Positions 43,560-52,377 of a stretch of 64,000 bases of DNA are shown in pieces (position 1 is the first letter of the stretch; the number at the start of each line of letters is the position of its first letter). Both the position numbers and the translations under genes were made by a program. The notes under the pieces are model-generated. The model was not told where the DNA came from. It ran no database searches and saw only the letters and a list, made by a program, of their open reading frames with translations. The DNA is from Actinophytocola sp044466355 (lineage in GTDB: Bacteria; Actinomycetota; Actinomycetes; Mycobacteriales; Pseudonocardiaceae). The stretch spans positions 124,001 through 188,000 of the forward strand of contig NZ_JBITMQ010000016.1 in NCBI RefSeq assembly GCF_044466355.1, in the 5' to 3' direction.

Positions 43560-44216
43560 GACAAATCCTCCGTGTGAAGTCGTGACCGCAAGAAAGTGGT
43601 CTGCCAATTGATCGAGGAGCGCCGTAAATCCCGCACCGTTGCCGAATCGCGCGATCACCTTCTACTGTGCTGAGACCGCAACCGTGGCGCTTGTCGGTTT
43701 TCGACAGCAGAGAACGCGTGAACTGTCGTGAACCCACAGGTGGTGGTCCCTTTGGGTGTTATGACGAAATCGAGGTCGGATCCGACCAACGTGCCCCGTA
43801 GTCGATAGCAGAAAGTGATATTCACATCACGCACCGTTCCGGCGGCCTGGTGTGGCCAGGCGCCCGGCGCGGCGTCGGCGGGGCGGGGCCGACCGCGATG
43901 CGGCTCGGCGGTCCGAGGCGCTTGGCGGCATGGGTTGAGCTGAATGGCTGTCGTACGTTCACACGACATCGTGATCGGCGTCCTTGGGCTACGGTGTCCG
44001 TGTTCTCTGTCGCCCGCGCGGCGTACCTCCCTTTGGTAACCAGGTGGCCACCGGTTCGGCGCCTGTCGTGCACTGTCCATTTCGGACTCCGGTCACGTTT
44101 GCGCGGCCAGTTGTCCATTCGCGACTGTGGCTCACTGTCGCGTGCTATAAAACGCCCAAGGTGGGCAAGTCATGGCAAATAGGACTAGTGGGTGCTAGAC
44201 CGAAAGGAGGTAACCA
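43560..44216. promoter_or_regulatory. long control region before the cluster's LuxR gene
   Basis: About 650 bases without a convincing gene separate the stress genes (left, minus) from the biosynthetic cluster (right, plus). TGTCCATT appears twice as a direct repeat (44074-44081 and 44112-44119), each followed by a similar CGxxACT stretch. TATAAA at 44146-44151 is a good -10 candidate. The ribosome site AAAGGAGG (44200-44207) precedes the TTG start. The left part carries no recognisable element beyond short GC hairpins. Confidence 0.45.
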
Positions 44217-46751
44217 TTGGAATCGACGGACCGCGGCGGTGTGCTCGACGTATTGTGTGACCTCCTTGCCGAATGCGAGGGCGGCGCAGGCGGTCTCGCG
44301 TTGGTCAGCGGTGGACTGGCCAGCGGCAAGACCGACCTCCTTCGTCACTTCCAGTGCGCCGCGGCGGCCGGGGACGCGTTGTTGCTGGGCGCGGCCGGGT
44401 CGCGGGCGGAGCGGACGTTGCAGGCAGGGGTCATCGATCAGCTCTTCCACGGCGCGGGACTGCCGCCCGACGCGGCCGACCGGGTGGCGCGGCTGATCAC
44501 GTCGGGGGCGTTCGGACCGGACGGGCACGGGCAGGACGTGTGCACCATCCAGCAGGCCAGTGCGCGGGTCGTGCACGAGATCACCGGGGTCGTGCTCGAA
44601 CTGTCCCGCGAGCGGTCCGTCGTGGTGTGTGTCGACGACGTGCAGTTCGCGGACAGTTCGTCCTTGCAGTTCCTGCTCTACCTGTGCAGGCGGATCGCGT
44701 CGGCCCGGGTGCTCGTCGTCCTCACCGAGTGGGAGCAGCCACAGATCACCCTCCCGCAGTTCCACGCCGAGATCAGCCGCAGGCCACATCGCAGGCTCCG
44801 GCTGGTCCCGCTCACCGAACCCGCCGTGGCCGACCTCGTCGCGAGCTGGACCGACCCGGCCACCGCCGCCGTGCTCGCCCCCGTCTGGGTCGAGGCGACC
44901 GGCGGCAACCCGATGCTGGTCGACGCGATGGCCAAGGACCTGGCGAAGGGGATCGCCGCCGACGCGGAGAACGCCGGTCCGGCGTTCTGCAGGGCCGTGG
45001 TGGAGGCCGTGCACCGGTGGGAACCGCACCTGCTCGACGTCGCCAGGGCGATCGCCGCCCTCGGACACGGCCAGGACACTCGCGTGGTCGGCAGGCTGGC
45101 CAGGACCACCCCGCAGACCGCGGAGCACACCGTCGAGGTGCTCACCGCCGCCGGGTTGCTGGTCGACGGCCGGTTCCGGCACCCGGCCGCCGCGGCCGCC
45201 GTCCTGGAGGGCGCGCCCGGTCCCGAGCGGTCCCGCCTGCACCGCGACGCCGCGGAACTGCTCTACCGGCGCGGTGCCGAGCCCGCCGTCGTGGCCCGGC
45301 ACCTGGTCGCCGCCGACCGAGTGCCTGAGGGCTGGTCGGTACGGCTGTTGCGGATCGCGGCCGAGCAGGCGCTGGTGGACGACGCGACCGCGGACGCGGT
45401 GCGCTACCTGGAGCTGGCGCTCACCGCCGCCGAGGACGAGCAGCGACTCGCCATCACGAAGGTGCTGGTCCGGGCGCTGTGGCGGGTGAACCCCGCCGCG
45501 GTGGGCGCGCACGTCGCGCCGTTGCGTGAGGCGATGTTCGCGGGCCTGCTGCGCAACCAGGACGCGGTCATCCTGATCCGGCAGGCGTTGTGGCACGGCG
45601 ACGAGGCCACCGTGGTCCGCGCCGTGGACGTGGTCAAGTCCGTGCCCGGCATGCTCGACGCCCAGTCGCTCGCCGAACTGCAGATCATCTGCCGCTGGTT
45701 CCCCGGGATCGGCCGCGCCGCCGAGCTCGCCGAGGCGGTTCCGGCGGGCGACGAGGACCCGTGGGTCGCCGCCGCCCGCGCACTGGACACCTTCTGGACA
45801 GCGCGGTTCGGCCGGTCGGGCCGTGGACGGGCCCTCGCCGCCGCCGAGCACATCCTGCGCAGCAGCCGTCCCAGCGACACCGCTCCCGAGGTCGTCACCA
45901 CGGCGTTGCTGGTGCTCGCGCTCGGCGACGAGCCCGAACTGGCCGCCGAGTGGTGCGGCCGGCTCATCGCGGAGGCCACCGAAGCGGGTGTGCTCACCTG
46001 GCGAGCCGTCCTCGAGGTCGTCGGCGCCGACATCGCGTTGCGGCGCGGCGACGTCCACGCCGCCGTCGATGGCGCGGAGAGAGCGCTGCGCCTGCTGCCG
46101 CACCAGAGCTGGGGCGTGTCGGTCGGGTATCCGCTCTCGGTGCTGCTCATGGCCAACGTCGCGCTGGGCAGGCACGCGGTGCTGGACGACCTCATGCGTG
46201 CGCGGGTCCCCGACGGCACGTACGCCACGGTCTTCGGACTCCGGTACCTGCGCGCCCGTGGGCACGCCAACCTGGCGGCCGACCGGGTGCTCGCCGCGAT
46301 CAGCGAGTTCCAGGCCTGCGGCGCGCGGATGCGGTCGTGGGGCGTCGACCTGCCCGTGCTCGCACCGTGGCGGAGCGACCTCGCCGAGGCCAACCTGCGG
46401 CTCGGCAGGCCGGACACCGCGCGGGAGCTGCTGGCCGAGCAGACGGCGCTGGCCGACGGGCGGCACGACCGGGAAGCCGCCCACGACATCGACTGGGCAC
46501 CGTCCGAGATGGACGGTTGCCCCGGGGAGCCCCCGCTCCTGTCCGACTCCGAGCGCCGGGTCGCCGAGCTGGCCGCGACGGGTGCCACGAACCGGGAGAT
46601 CAGCAGGCGCCTGCACATCACGGTCAGCACCGTCGAGCAGCACCTGACCCGCGTCTACCGGAAGCTCAACCTGAAGAGCCGTGCCGACCTCCCGCACGCG
46701 CTCGGCGCGGGGGTTCTGCCCGTCCAAGCCGGACAGGGCCCCCAGCACTGA
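44217..46751 (+). CDS. LuxR-family (LAL) regulator of the biosynthetic cluster
   Basis: An 844-residue regulator with TTG start 44217 behind a near-perfect AAAGGAGGT site. Walker A is GGLASGKTD near residue 36 and Walker B is VVVCVDDVQFAD near residue 140. The C-terminal LuxR helix-turn-helix is LSDSERRVAELAATGATNREISRRLHITVSTVEQHLTRVYRKLNLKSRADLP. It is the first gene of the cluster, 33 bases before the sugar methyltransferase gene, so it is probably the pathway activator. Confidence 0.92.
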   Translation: MESTDRGGVLDVLCDLLAECEGGAGGLALVSGGLASGKTDLLRHFQCAAAAGDALLLGAAGSRAERTLQAGVIDQLFHGAGLPPDAADRVARLITSGAFGPDGHGQDVCTIQQASARVVHEITGVVLELSRERSVVVCVDDVQFADSSSLQFLLYLCRRIASARVLVVLTEWEQPQITLPQFHAEISRRPHRRLRLVPLTEPAVADLVASWTDPATAAVLAPVWVEATGGNPMLVDAMAKDLAKGIAADAENAGPAFCRAVVEAVHRWEPHLLDVARAIAALGHGQDTRVVGRLARTTPQTAEHTVEVLTAAGLLVDGRFRHPAAAAAVLEGAPGPERSRLHRDAAELLYRRGAEPAVVARHLVAADRVPEGWSVRLLRIAAEQALVDDATADAVRYLELALTAAEDEQRLAITKVLVRALWRVNPAAVGAHVAPLREAMFAGLLRNQDAVILIRQALWHGDEATVVRAVDVVKSVPGMLDAQSLAELQIICRWFPGIGRAAELAEAVPAGDEDPWVAAARALDTFWTARFGRSGRGRALAAAEHILRSSRPSDTAPEVVTTALLVLALGDEPELAAEWCGRLIAEATEAGVLTWRAVLEVVGADIALRRGDVHAAVDGAERALRLLPHQSWGVSVGYPLSVLLMANVALGRHAVLDDLMRARVPDGTYATVFGLRYLRARGHANLAADRVLAAISEFQACGARMRSWGVDLPVLAPWRSDLAEANLRLGRPDTARELLAEQTALADGRHDREAAHDIDWAPSEMDGCPGEPPLLSDSERRVAELAATGATNREISRRLHITVSTVEQHLTRVYRKLNLKSRADLPHALGAGVLPVQAGQGPQH

Positions 46752-46784
46752 CACTCCCGTCGACCCACCAGAAAGAGCACCCGC

Positions 46785-48011
46785 ATGCCCAACACCACGC
46801 GCTGCCGCATCTGCGGCGGGACGGTCACCGAGTTCGCGGACTTCGGCAGGCAGCCGCTGTCGGACGCGTTCCGCCGCCCCGACGACACCACCGAGGAGTT
46901 CTTCTACCGCCTCGCCGTCGGCTTCTGCGGCACCTGCACCATGACGCAACTCATGGCCGAGGTGCCGAGGGAGAAGATGTTCCACGAGGACTACCCCTAC
47001 GTCTCCCGCGGCTCCGCGGTCATGCGCGCGCACTTCCGCGGTGTGGCGCAACGGTTCCTGGACACCGAGTTGACTGGCGCCGACCCCTTCGTCGTCGAGC
47101 TGGGCAGCAACGACGGCACCATGCTGAAGGTGGTCGCGGAGGCGGGAGTGCGGCACCTCGGGGTCGAGCCGTCCGGCGCGGTCGCCGACATGGCCGCGGC
47201 CGACGGCGTCAACGTGCGCAAGGACTTCTTCGAGGAGGCCACCGCCCGCGACATCCGGGAGGGCAACGGACCCGCCAACGTCATCTACGCGGCCAACACC
47301 CTCTGCCACATCCCGTACATGGACTCGATCCTGGCCGGGGTGGACGCACTGCTCGCGCCCGACGGCGTCTTCGTGTTCGAGGACCCCTACCTGGGCGACA
47401 TCGTGGCGCGGAACTCCTTCGACCAGATCTACGACGAGCACTTCTACTTCTTCACCGCCCGCTCGGTCGCGGAGATGGCCGCCCGCAACGGACTGTCCCT
47501 CGTGGACGTCGAACGCATCCCGGTGCACGGCGGCGAGGTCCGCTACACCCTGGCCCGCCCCGGCGCACGGCCGGTCGGCGACGCGGTCACCGCGCTGCTC
47601 GCCGAGGAGGAGGCGACCGGGCTGGCCGACCTGACGACGCTGGCCGCGTTCGCCACCAGGGTCGGCAAGATCCGCGACGACCTGGTCACCCTGCTGACCG
47701 ACCTGAAGGCCAAGGGGGAGCGGGTGGTCGGCTACGGCGCCACCGCCAAGAGCGCCACGGTCACCAACTACTGCGGGATCGGACCCGACCTGGTCGAGTT
47801 CATCACCGACACCACCCCCGCCAAGCAACACCGGCTCGCGCCCGGCTCGGGCATCCCGGTCCGCCCGGCCGCCGACTTCGCCGACCCCTACCCCGGCTAC
47901 GCGCTGCTGTTCGCCTGGAACCACGCCGAGGAGATCCAGGCCAAGGAGACCGCGTTCGCCGACGCGGGCGGCAGGTGGATCACGTACGTGCCGGACGTCC
48001 GCGTTGTCTGA
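46785..48011 (+). CDS. NDP-hexose 3-C-methyltransferase (EvaC/TylC3-like)
   Basis: A 408-residue SAM-dependent enzyme that adds a methyl group at C3 of a keto-deoxysugar. An N-terminal zinc site is visible (CRICGG and CGTC), then the SAM motif VELGSNDGTMLKVV, the conserved DEHFYFF segment (YDEHFYFFTARS) and the C-terminal GYGATAKSATVTNYCGI domain. All are shared with EvaC, EryBIII and TylC3. ATG 46785 follows AGAAAGAG. The stop region overlaps the next gene. Confidence 0.92.
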   Translation: MPNTTRCRICGGTVTEFADFGRQPLSDAFRRPDDTTEEFFYRLAVGFCGTCTMTQLMAEVPREKMFHEDYPYVSRGSAVMRAHFRGVAQRFLDTELTGADPFVVELGSNDGTMLKVVAEAGVRHLGVEPSGAVADMAAADGVNVRKDFFEEATARDIREGNGPANVIYAANTLCHIPYMDSILAGVDALLAPDGVFVFEDPYLGDIVARNSFDQIYDEHFYFFTARSVAEMAARNGLSLVDVERIPVHGGEVRYTLARPGARPVGDAVTALLAEEEATGLADLTTLAAFATRVGKIRDDLVTLLTDLKAKGERVVGYGATAKSATVTNYCGIGPDLVEFITDTTPAKQHRLAPGSGIPVRPAADFADPYPGYALLFAWNHAEEIQAKETAFADAGGRWITYVPDVRVV

Positions 48012-48939
48012 CCTCTCCGGGGCCTTCGCCGTCGTCCTCGGCGGTTCCGGGTTCGTCGGCTCGGCGGTCGCCGCCCGCCTCGCCGCGTGCGGGGCCCGGG
48101 TGCGGGTGGTCGCCCGCGATCCGGGCACCCCCGCGTTCCCGGCCGAGACCGTCGCCGCCGACCTGACCGAACCCGGCGCCGTCGCCAGGGTCGTCGCCGG
48201 GGCGGACGTCGTGCTGCCGCTGGTGCTCTACACCGGCGGCGGCACCTGGCGAGCGGCCGGTGCGCAGGCCACCGACGCGGCCAGAGTCAACGTGGACGTC
48301 GTCGCGACGGCCGCCGCGGCCGGGAAGACCGTCATCGCGGCGGGGTCGACGTCGCAGGTCGGCGCGGACGCGCCCGAGGTGATCACGGGCGCGGAGCAGG
48401 ACCGGCCCGGCACCGAGTACGACCGGCAGAAGACCGCCGCCGAGGCCGCGGTCCTCGCCGAAGGTGGCGTCAGCCTGCGGTTGCCGGTCGTGTTCGGCCC
48501 CGCACCGGCGAGCCTGGACCGGGGCGTGGTGAGCGCGATGGCGCGGCGGGCGCTCGCCGGTCAGCCCCTGACCGTCTGGGGATCCGGCGGCATGCTCCGG
48601 GACCTCGTCCACGTCGACGACGTCGCCGCCGCGTTCGCCGCGGCGGTCGCGCACGCGGACCGACTGGCCGGCAGGCACTGGCTCATCGGGTCCGGGCACG
48701 GCGTGCCGGTCGTGGAACTGTTCACCCTGATCGCCGCGACGGTCGCCGAGCAGACGGGCAGGCCGCCGGTGCCGGTCACGTCCGTGCCGCCGCCGGAGCA
48801 CGCGAGCCCGATGGACCTGCGCGGCCTGGTCGCCGACCCGTCCGCCTTCACGGCCGTGACCGGGTGGCGGCCATCCCGCCCGCTCGCCGACGCGGTCGCG
48901 GACACCGTGGCCGGTTTGCTTGGTCCACAAGGGAGATAA
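48004..48939 (+). CDS. NDP-hexose 4-ketoreductase (EvaE/EryBIV-like SDR)
   Basis: A 311-residue extended SDR. The nucleotide motif is GGSGFVGSA, the active site has GSTSQVG and YDRQK (YxxxK), and RDLVHVDDVAAA is the family's later motif. It starts at TTG 48004, overlapping the methyltransferase end. It should reduce the 4-keto group of the branched sugar as the last pathway step; the stereochemistry at C4 decides vancosamine versus 4-epi-vancosamine and cannot be read. Confidence 0.88.
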   Translation: MSDLSGAFAVVLGGSGFVGSAVAARLAACGARVRVVARDPGTPAFPAETVAADLTEPGAVARVVAGADVVLPLVLYTGGGTWRAAGAQATDAARVNVDVVATAAAAGKTVIAAGSTSQVGADAPEVITGAEQDRPGTEYDRQKTAAEAAVLAEGGVSLRLPVVFGPAPASLDRGVVSAMARRALAGQPLTVWGSGGMLRDLVHVDDVAAAFAAAVAHADRLAGRHWLIGSGHGVPVVELFTLIAATVAEQTGRPPVPVTSVPPPEHASPMDLRGLVADPSAFTAVTGWRPSRPLADAVADTVAGLLGPQGR

Positions 48940-48941
48940 CC

Positions 48942-48965
48942 ACCCCTAACCCGTGTTTTAGGGGT
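48942..48965. promoter_or_regulatory. inverted repeat ACCCCTAA/TTAGGGGT before the epimerase gene
   Basis: ACCCCTAA (48942-48949) and TTAGGGGT (48958-48965) form a perfect 8-bp inverted repeat with an 8-nt centre, two bases after the ketoreductase stop. It may be a terminator, but the same half-site ACCCCTAAC recurs in the divergent promoter region at 52196-52204, which favours a regulator-binding site. Confidence 0.5.
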
Positions 48966-49045
48966 ATCACTGGGGTTTACCGCCGTGCCGCTGCCCGGAC
49001 AAGCTGTTCGCCGACCGGGCAGCACGCACGGAAAACAGGGCCCGC

Positions 49046-49594
49046 ATGGAAGCACGTCAGCTCGCCGTCGGCGGCGCGTGGGCGTTCACCCCCGAACGCC
49101 ACACCGACGACCGCGGTCTGTTCACGTCCCCGTTCGAGGCGGACGTCTTCGCCGCGGCGGTGGGGCGGCCGCTCTTCCCGGTCGCACAGGCCAGCACCAG
49201 CGTGTCCGCGAAGGACGTCGTTCGCGGCGTCCACTACGCCCGCACCGAACCCGGTTGTGCCAAGTACGTGCACTGCCCGCGCGGACGTGTCCTGGACATC
49301 ATCGTCGACCTGCGTGCCGGTTCGCCGGCCTTCGGCCAGTGGGACGCCGTCGAACTGGCCGACCACGCCGCCGTCTACATCCCGGCCGGGCTCGGCCACG
49401 CGTTCGTCGCCCTGGAGGACGACTCCACGGTCTGCTACCTGCTTTCCCGGGGCTACGTGCCCGCCGACGAGCTGGCGGTCTCCGTGCACGGCCTCGGCCT
49501 GCCGCTGCCCACCACGCCGCGGCTGTCCGAACGGGACCGGGTCGCGATCCCCCTGGAGCGGGCCCTCGCGGGTGGCCTCCTGCCGACCTACTGA
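49046..49594 (+). CDS. dTDP-4-keto-6-deoxyhexose 5- (or 3,5-) epimerase (EvaD/RmlC-like)
   Basis: A 182-residue cupin-fold epimerase. Conserved parts: DDRGLFTSPF, RGVHYARTEPGCAKYVHCPRGRVLDIIVDLRAGSP (catalytic His in RGVHY), and VYIPAGLGHAFVAL. In EvaD-type pathways the enzyme inverts C5 to give the L-sugar. ATG 49046 is preceded by a weak AACAGGG site. The gene is 12 bases upstream of the 2,3-dehydratase gene. Confidence 0.92.
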   Translation: MEARQLAVGGAWAFTPERHTDDRGLFTSPFEADVFAAAVGRPLFPVAQASTSVSAKDVVRGVHYARTEPGCAKYVHCPRGRVLDIIVDLRAGSPAFGQWDAVELADHAAVYIPAGLGHAFVALEDDSTVCYLLSRGYVPADELAVSVHGLGLPLPTTPRLSERDRVAIPLERALAGGLLPTY

Positions 49595-49606
49595 CGAAGG
49601 AGTCCG

Positions 49607-51001
49607 GTGGCCGCGCCATCGCAACCCGACCTGGCGACCCGCGTCGCCCTCTCCGCCCGCGACGGGCGCGCGACCGCGCCCGTGCTGGCCTGGCTGGCCG
49701 AGCGGGCGGCGGTCACGTGGACCCGTGCCGAACGGATTCCCCTGGAGGACATGGCGGGGTGGGTCACCGAGCCGGGCACCGGCAACCTGCGCCACCACAC
49801 CGGCCGCTTCTTCAGCGTCGAGTCGCTGACCGTGTCGCTGCCGGGCGCGCCGGTGCCCGCGTGGACGCAGCCGATCATCAACCAGCCGGAGATCGGCATT
49901 CTCGGGATCCTGGTGCGGGAGGTGGACGGGACGCTGCAGTGCCTGATGCAGGCGAAGGACGAACCCGGCAACCCGTCCGGCATCCAGCTGTCGCCGACCG
50001 TGCAGGCGACGCGGAGCAACTACACGCGGGTGCACCACGGGCGGCCGATCCCCTACCTCGACCACTTCCGGGACGTCTCGCCGCACGAGGTGCTCGTGGA
50101 CATCCGGCAGTCCGAGCAGGGGGCGTGGTTCTACCGCAAGCGCAACCGCAACATGGTGGTCGAGGTCGACGCGGATGTGCCGGTGCTCGACGGGTTCCGG
50201 TGGCTGACACTGGGGGAGATCTCGGCCCTGATGTCGGTGCCGGACCTGGTGAACATGGACGCGCGGACGGTGCTGGCCTGCCTGCCCGGTGGCGGAGCGG
50301 CGCTGGCGGCCGCGGCCGACGACGACTTCTCGGCGGCCCTGGTGCGGTCGGCCGATCCCACCGCCGCGTCCGCGCACTGGATCGGGGACGTGCTGAGCTG
50401 GATCACCGAGGTCCGCACCCGCACCGAGCTGCGTGCCGCACTCGGGTCGCTGGCCGACTGTCCCGACTGGACACGGGCCGACGGGCGGATCGTCCACCGG
50501 GACGGCGGGTTCTTCTCCGTGGTGGGCGCGTCGGTCGAGGCGGTCGGCCGTGAGGTCGGCACGTGGTGCCAGCCGATGCTGGAACCGGTCGGTGTCGGCG
50601 TGATCGGGTTCCTGGTCCGGGACATCGGTGGCGTGCTGCACGTGCTGGCGCACGCCAGGATCGAGCCCGGTTACGCGGACACCGCCGAGCTGGCGCCGAC
50701 CGTGCAGTGCGTGCCGGAGACCTACGACCGCCTGCCGGTGCGGCCCCGGTTCCTGGACGAGGTGCTCACCTCGCCGCGGCTTCGGTTCGACACGGTCCTG
50801 TCGGAGGAAGGCGGGCGCTTCCTGGGGGCGCGCAACCGGTACCTGATCGTGGAGACCGACGCCGAGGTGTCACCCGACGACCCGGAGTACCGGTGGCTGA
50901 CCGTGGCGCAGTTCGAGGAGCTGCTGCGGCACAGCTTCTACGTGAACATCCAGGCGCGGACGTTGTTGCTGTGCCTGCGCAGCCTGATCCCGCGCGGGTG
51001 A
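49607..51001 (+). CDS. NDP-hexose 2,3-dehydratase (EvaA/TylX3-like)
   Basis: A 464-residue protein built of two repeats of about 210 residues; each contains a FFSVxGxxV motif (RFFSVESLTV, GFFSVVGASV), a WxQPxIxQ-type segment (TQPIINQPEIGI, CQPMLEPVGVGV) and a YRWLT-like block. This duplicated architecture is unique to the NDP-4-keto-6-deoxyglucose 2,3-dehydratases that begin C2 deoxygenation. GTG 49607 follows GAAGGAG. Its end is folded into the convergent terminator hairpin. Confidence 0.94.
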   Translation: MAAPSQPDLATRVALSARDGRATAPVLAWLAERAAVTWTRAERIPLEDMAGWVTEPGTGNLRHHTGRFFSVESLTVSLPGAPVPAWTQPIINQPEIGILGILVREVDGTLQCLMQAKDEPGNPSGIQLSPTVQATRSNYTRVHHGRPIPYLDHFRDVSPHEVLVDIRQSEQGAWFYRKRNRNMVVEVDADVPVLDGFRWLTLGEISALMSVPDLVNMDARTVLACLPGGGAALAAAADDDFSAALVRSADPTAASAHWIGDVLSWITEVRTRTELRAALGSLADCPDWTRADGRIVHRDGGFFSVVGASVEAVGREVGTWCQPMLEPVGVGVIGFLVRDIGGVLHVLAHARIEPGYADTAELAPTVQCVPETYDRLPVRPRFLDEVLTSPRLRFDTVLSEEGGRFLGARNRYLIVETDAEVSPDDPEYRWLTVAQFEELLRHSFYVNIQARTLLLCLRSLIPRG

Positions 51002-51015
51002 CCCCGCGCGGGATC
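50986..51015. terminator. 13-bp perfect hairpin between convergent sugar genes
   Basis: GATCCCGCGCGGG and CCCGCGCGGGATC pair perfectly around a TGAC loop that includes the dehydratase stop codon. A second palindrome CCGTCCGGACGG (51015-51026) adjoins it and ends at the stop of the convergent aminotransferase. Together they form a strong bidirectional terminator. Confidence 0.75.
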
Positions 51016-51026
51016 CGTCCGGACGG

Positions 51027-52139
51027 TCAGAGGCTCTTCAGCACCTTCAGCAGCGAGTCGACCACGTGGCCCTGCGTGTCCTCGGGGAGCGAGGGGTACA
51101 TCGGCAGCGAGAAGATCTCGTCCGCCGCGGCCTCCGTCACCGGCAGGCTGCCCTTCCGCCAGCCCAGGTGCTCGAAGCCCGTCATGGTGTGGACCGGCCA
51201 CGGGTAGCTGATGTTGAGCTGGATGTCGTACGCCTTCAACGCTTCCATGATGTCGTCGCGGCGCGGGTGGCGGACCACGTAGACGTAGTAGACGTGGGTG
51301 TTGCCCGGTGCCGTGGCCGGCAGGACCAGGTCGGTGCCCGCTAGCGCCTCCGCGTAGCGGGCCGCCACGGCCTGCCTGCCCGCGATGTAGGCGTCCAGGC
51401 GGGTCAGCTTCCTGCGGAGGATCTCGGCCTGCACCTCGTCGAGGCGCGAGTTGTGGCCCGGCGTCTCGACGACGTAGTACGTCTTCTCCATGCCGTAGTA
51501 GCGGTGGCGGCGCAGGTTCGCGTCCACATCGGACCGGCCGGTCAGCACCGCGCCGCCGTCGCCGTACGCGCCGAGGACCTTGGTGGGGTAGAAGGAGAAG
51601 GCCGCCGCGTCGCCGGTGGCGCCCGCGATCACCCCGTCGCGGCGGGCGCCGTGGGCCTGGGCGCAGTCCTCCAGCAACGACAGCCCGTGGCGGGCGGCCA
51701 GCGCACGCAGCGGGGCCAGGTCGACGCACTGGCCGTAGAGGTGGACGGGCAGCAGGCACGTGGTCCTGCTCGTGATCGCGGCCTCGACCTGGGCGGTGTC
51801 CATCAGGTACGTGTCGGGGTCGACGTCGACGAAGACGGGGATCGCGCCGACCGCGTCGATGGCGACGACGGTGGGGGCGGCCGTGTTGGACACCGTGATC
51901 ACCTCGTCGCCGGGGCCGACGCCGAGGGCCTGGAGTGCCAGCTTCAGCGCGTTCGTGCCGTTGTCGACACCGACACCGTGCGGCAGGCCGTGGTAGGCGG
52001 CGAACTCCGACTCGAACGCCGACACGCTCGGGCCGAGGACCAGCCGCCCCGAGGAGAACACGGACTCGACCGCGTCGAGGATGTCCTCGCGTTCGGCTTC
52101 GTACTCGCGGGAGTAGTCCCAGACCAGAGTCGCCATCAT
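51027..52139 (-). CDS. NDP-3-keto-deoxysugar aminotransferase (EvaB-like, DegT/DnrJ/EryC1)
   Basis: A 370-residue PLP enzyme. The PLP lysine is Lys187 in FSFYPTKVLGAYGDGGAV; other landmarks are GVDNGTNALKLAL, EDCAQAHGA and GHNSRLDEVQAEILRRKL. It should aminate C3 of the 2-deoxy-3-keto sugar made by the 2,3-dehydratase, before C3 methylation. ATG 52139 follows AAAGGG. It is the only sugar gene on the minus strand and shares a divergent promoter region with the glycosyltransferase gene. Confidence 0.93.
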   Translation of the reverse strand: MMATLVWDYSREYEAEREDILDAVESVFSSGRLVLGPSVSAFESEFAAYHGLPHGVGVDNGTNALKLALQALGVGPGDEVITVSNTAAPTVVAIDAVGAIPVFVDVDPDTYLMDTAQVEAAITSRTTCLLPVHLYGQCVDLAPLRALAARHGLSLLEDCAQAHGARRDGVIAGATGDAAAFSFYPTKVLGAYGDGGAVLTGRSDVDANLRRHRYYGMEKTYYVVETPGHNSRLDEVQAEILRRKLTRLDAYIAGRQAVAARYAEALAGTDLVLPATAPGNTHVYYVYVVRHPRRDDIMEALKAYDIQLNISYPWPVHTMTGFEHLGWRKGSLPVTEAAADEIFSLPMYPSLPEDTQGHVVDSLLKVLKSL

Positions 52140-52377
52140 CGCCCTTTCAGTGCGGAAGTCGCGGCAATCCTATGGCTGGCAGGGAATGAGGGGTAACCCC
52201 TAACTCGCAGGTCAGCGCCACTGTCGTGGGGTGGGGGAACCAACGGCCGTTACGCCGTGCGCAGCAACGCGAAAGGAGGGGACGGCTAGGGGGCCGCTAG
52301 GGGTGTCCCAGCCCGTCCGGCGGCCAATACCGTGGCCGCGCCGGCGGTTTGACGACGACGCGAGGCGGATCCTGCGC
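52140..52377. promoter_or_regulatory. divergent promoter region with AGGGGT/ACCCCT boxes
   Basis: AGGGGTAACCCCT at 52189-52201 is a 13-bp palindrome, extended rightward to ACCCCTAAC, the half-site also present at 48942. CTAGGGGGCCGCTAGGGGTG follows at 52286-52305 with two CTAGGGG repeats. These motifs lie between the aminotransferase (minus) and glycosyltransferase (plus) starts. They are good candidates for binding by the cluster's LuxR or AfsR-like regulator. Confidence 0.5.

Noticed and set aside
43655..44182. Short open frames in the long spacer before the cluster's LuxR gene
   Set aside because: They overlap each other on both strands, are Arg/Pro-rich, have no ribosome sites and no recognisable domain.
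44145..48128. A 1327-codon open frame on the minus strand opposite the LuxR and methyltransferase genes
   Set aside because: It mirrors the codon pattern of the real plus-strand genes, has a composition rich in His, Arg, Gly and Gln without domains, and no ribosome site. It is a high-GC artefact, like other long antisense frames at 744-1811, 3166-4764, 17795-20080 and 59359-61665.
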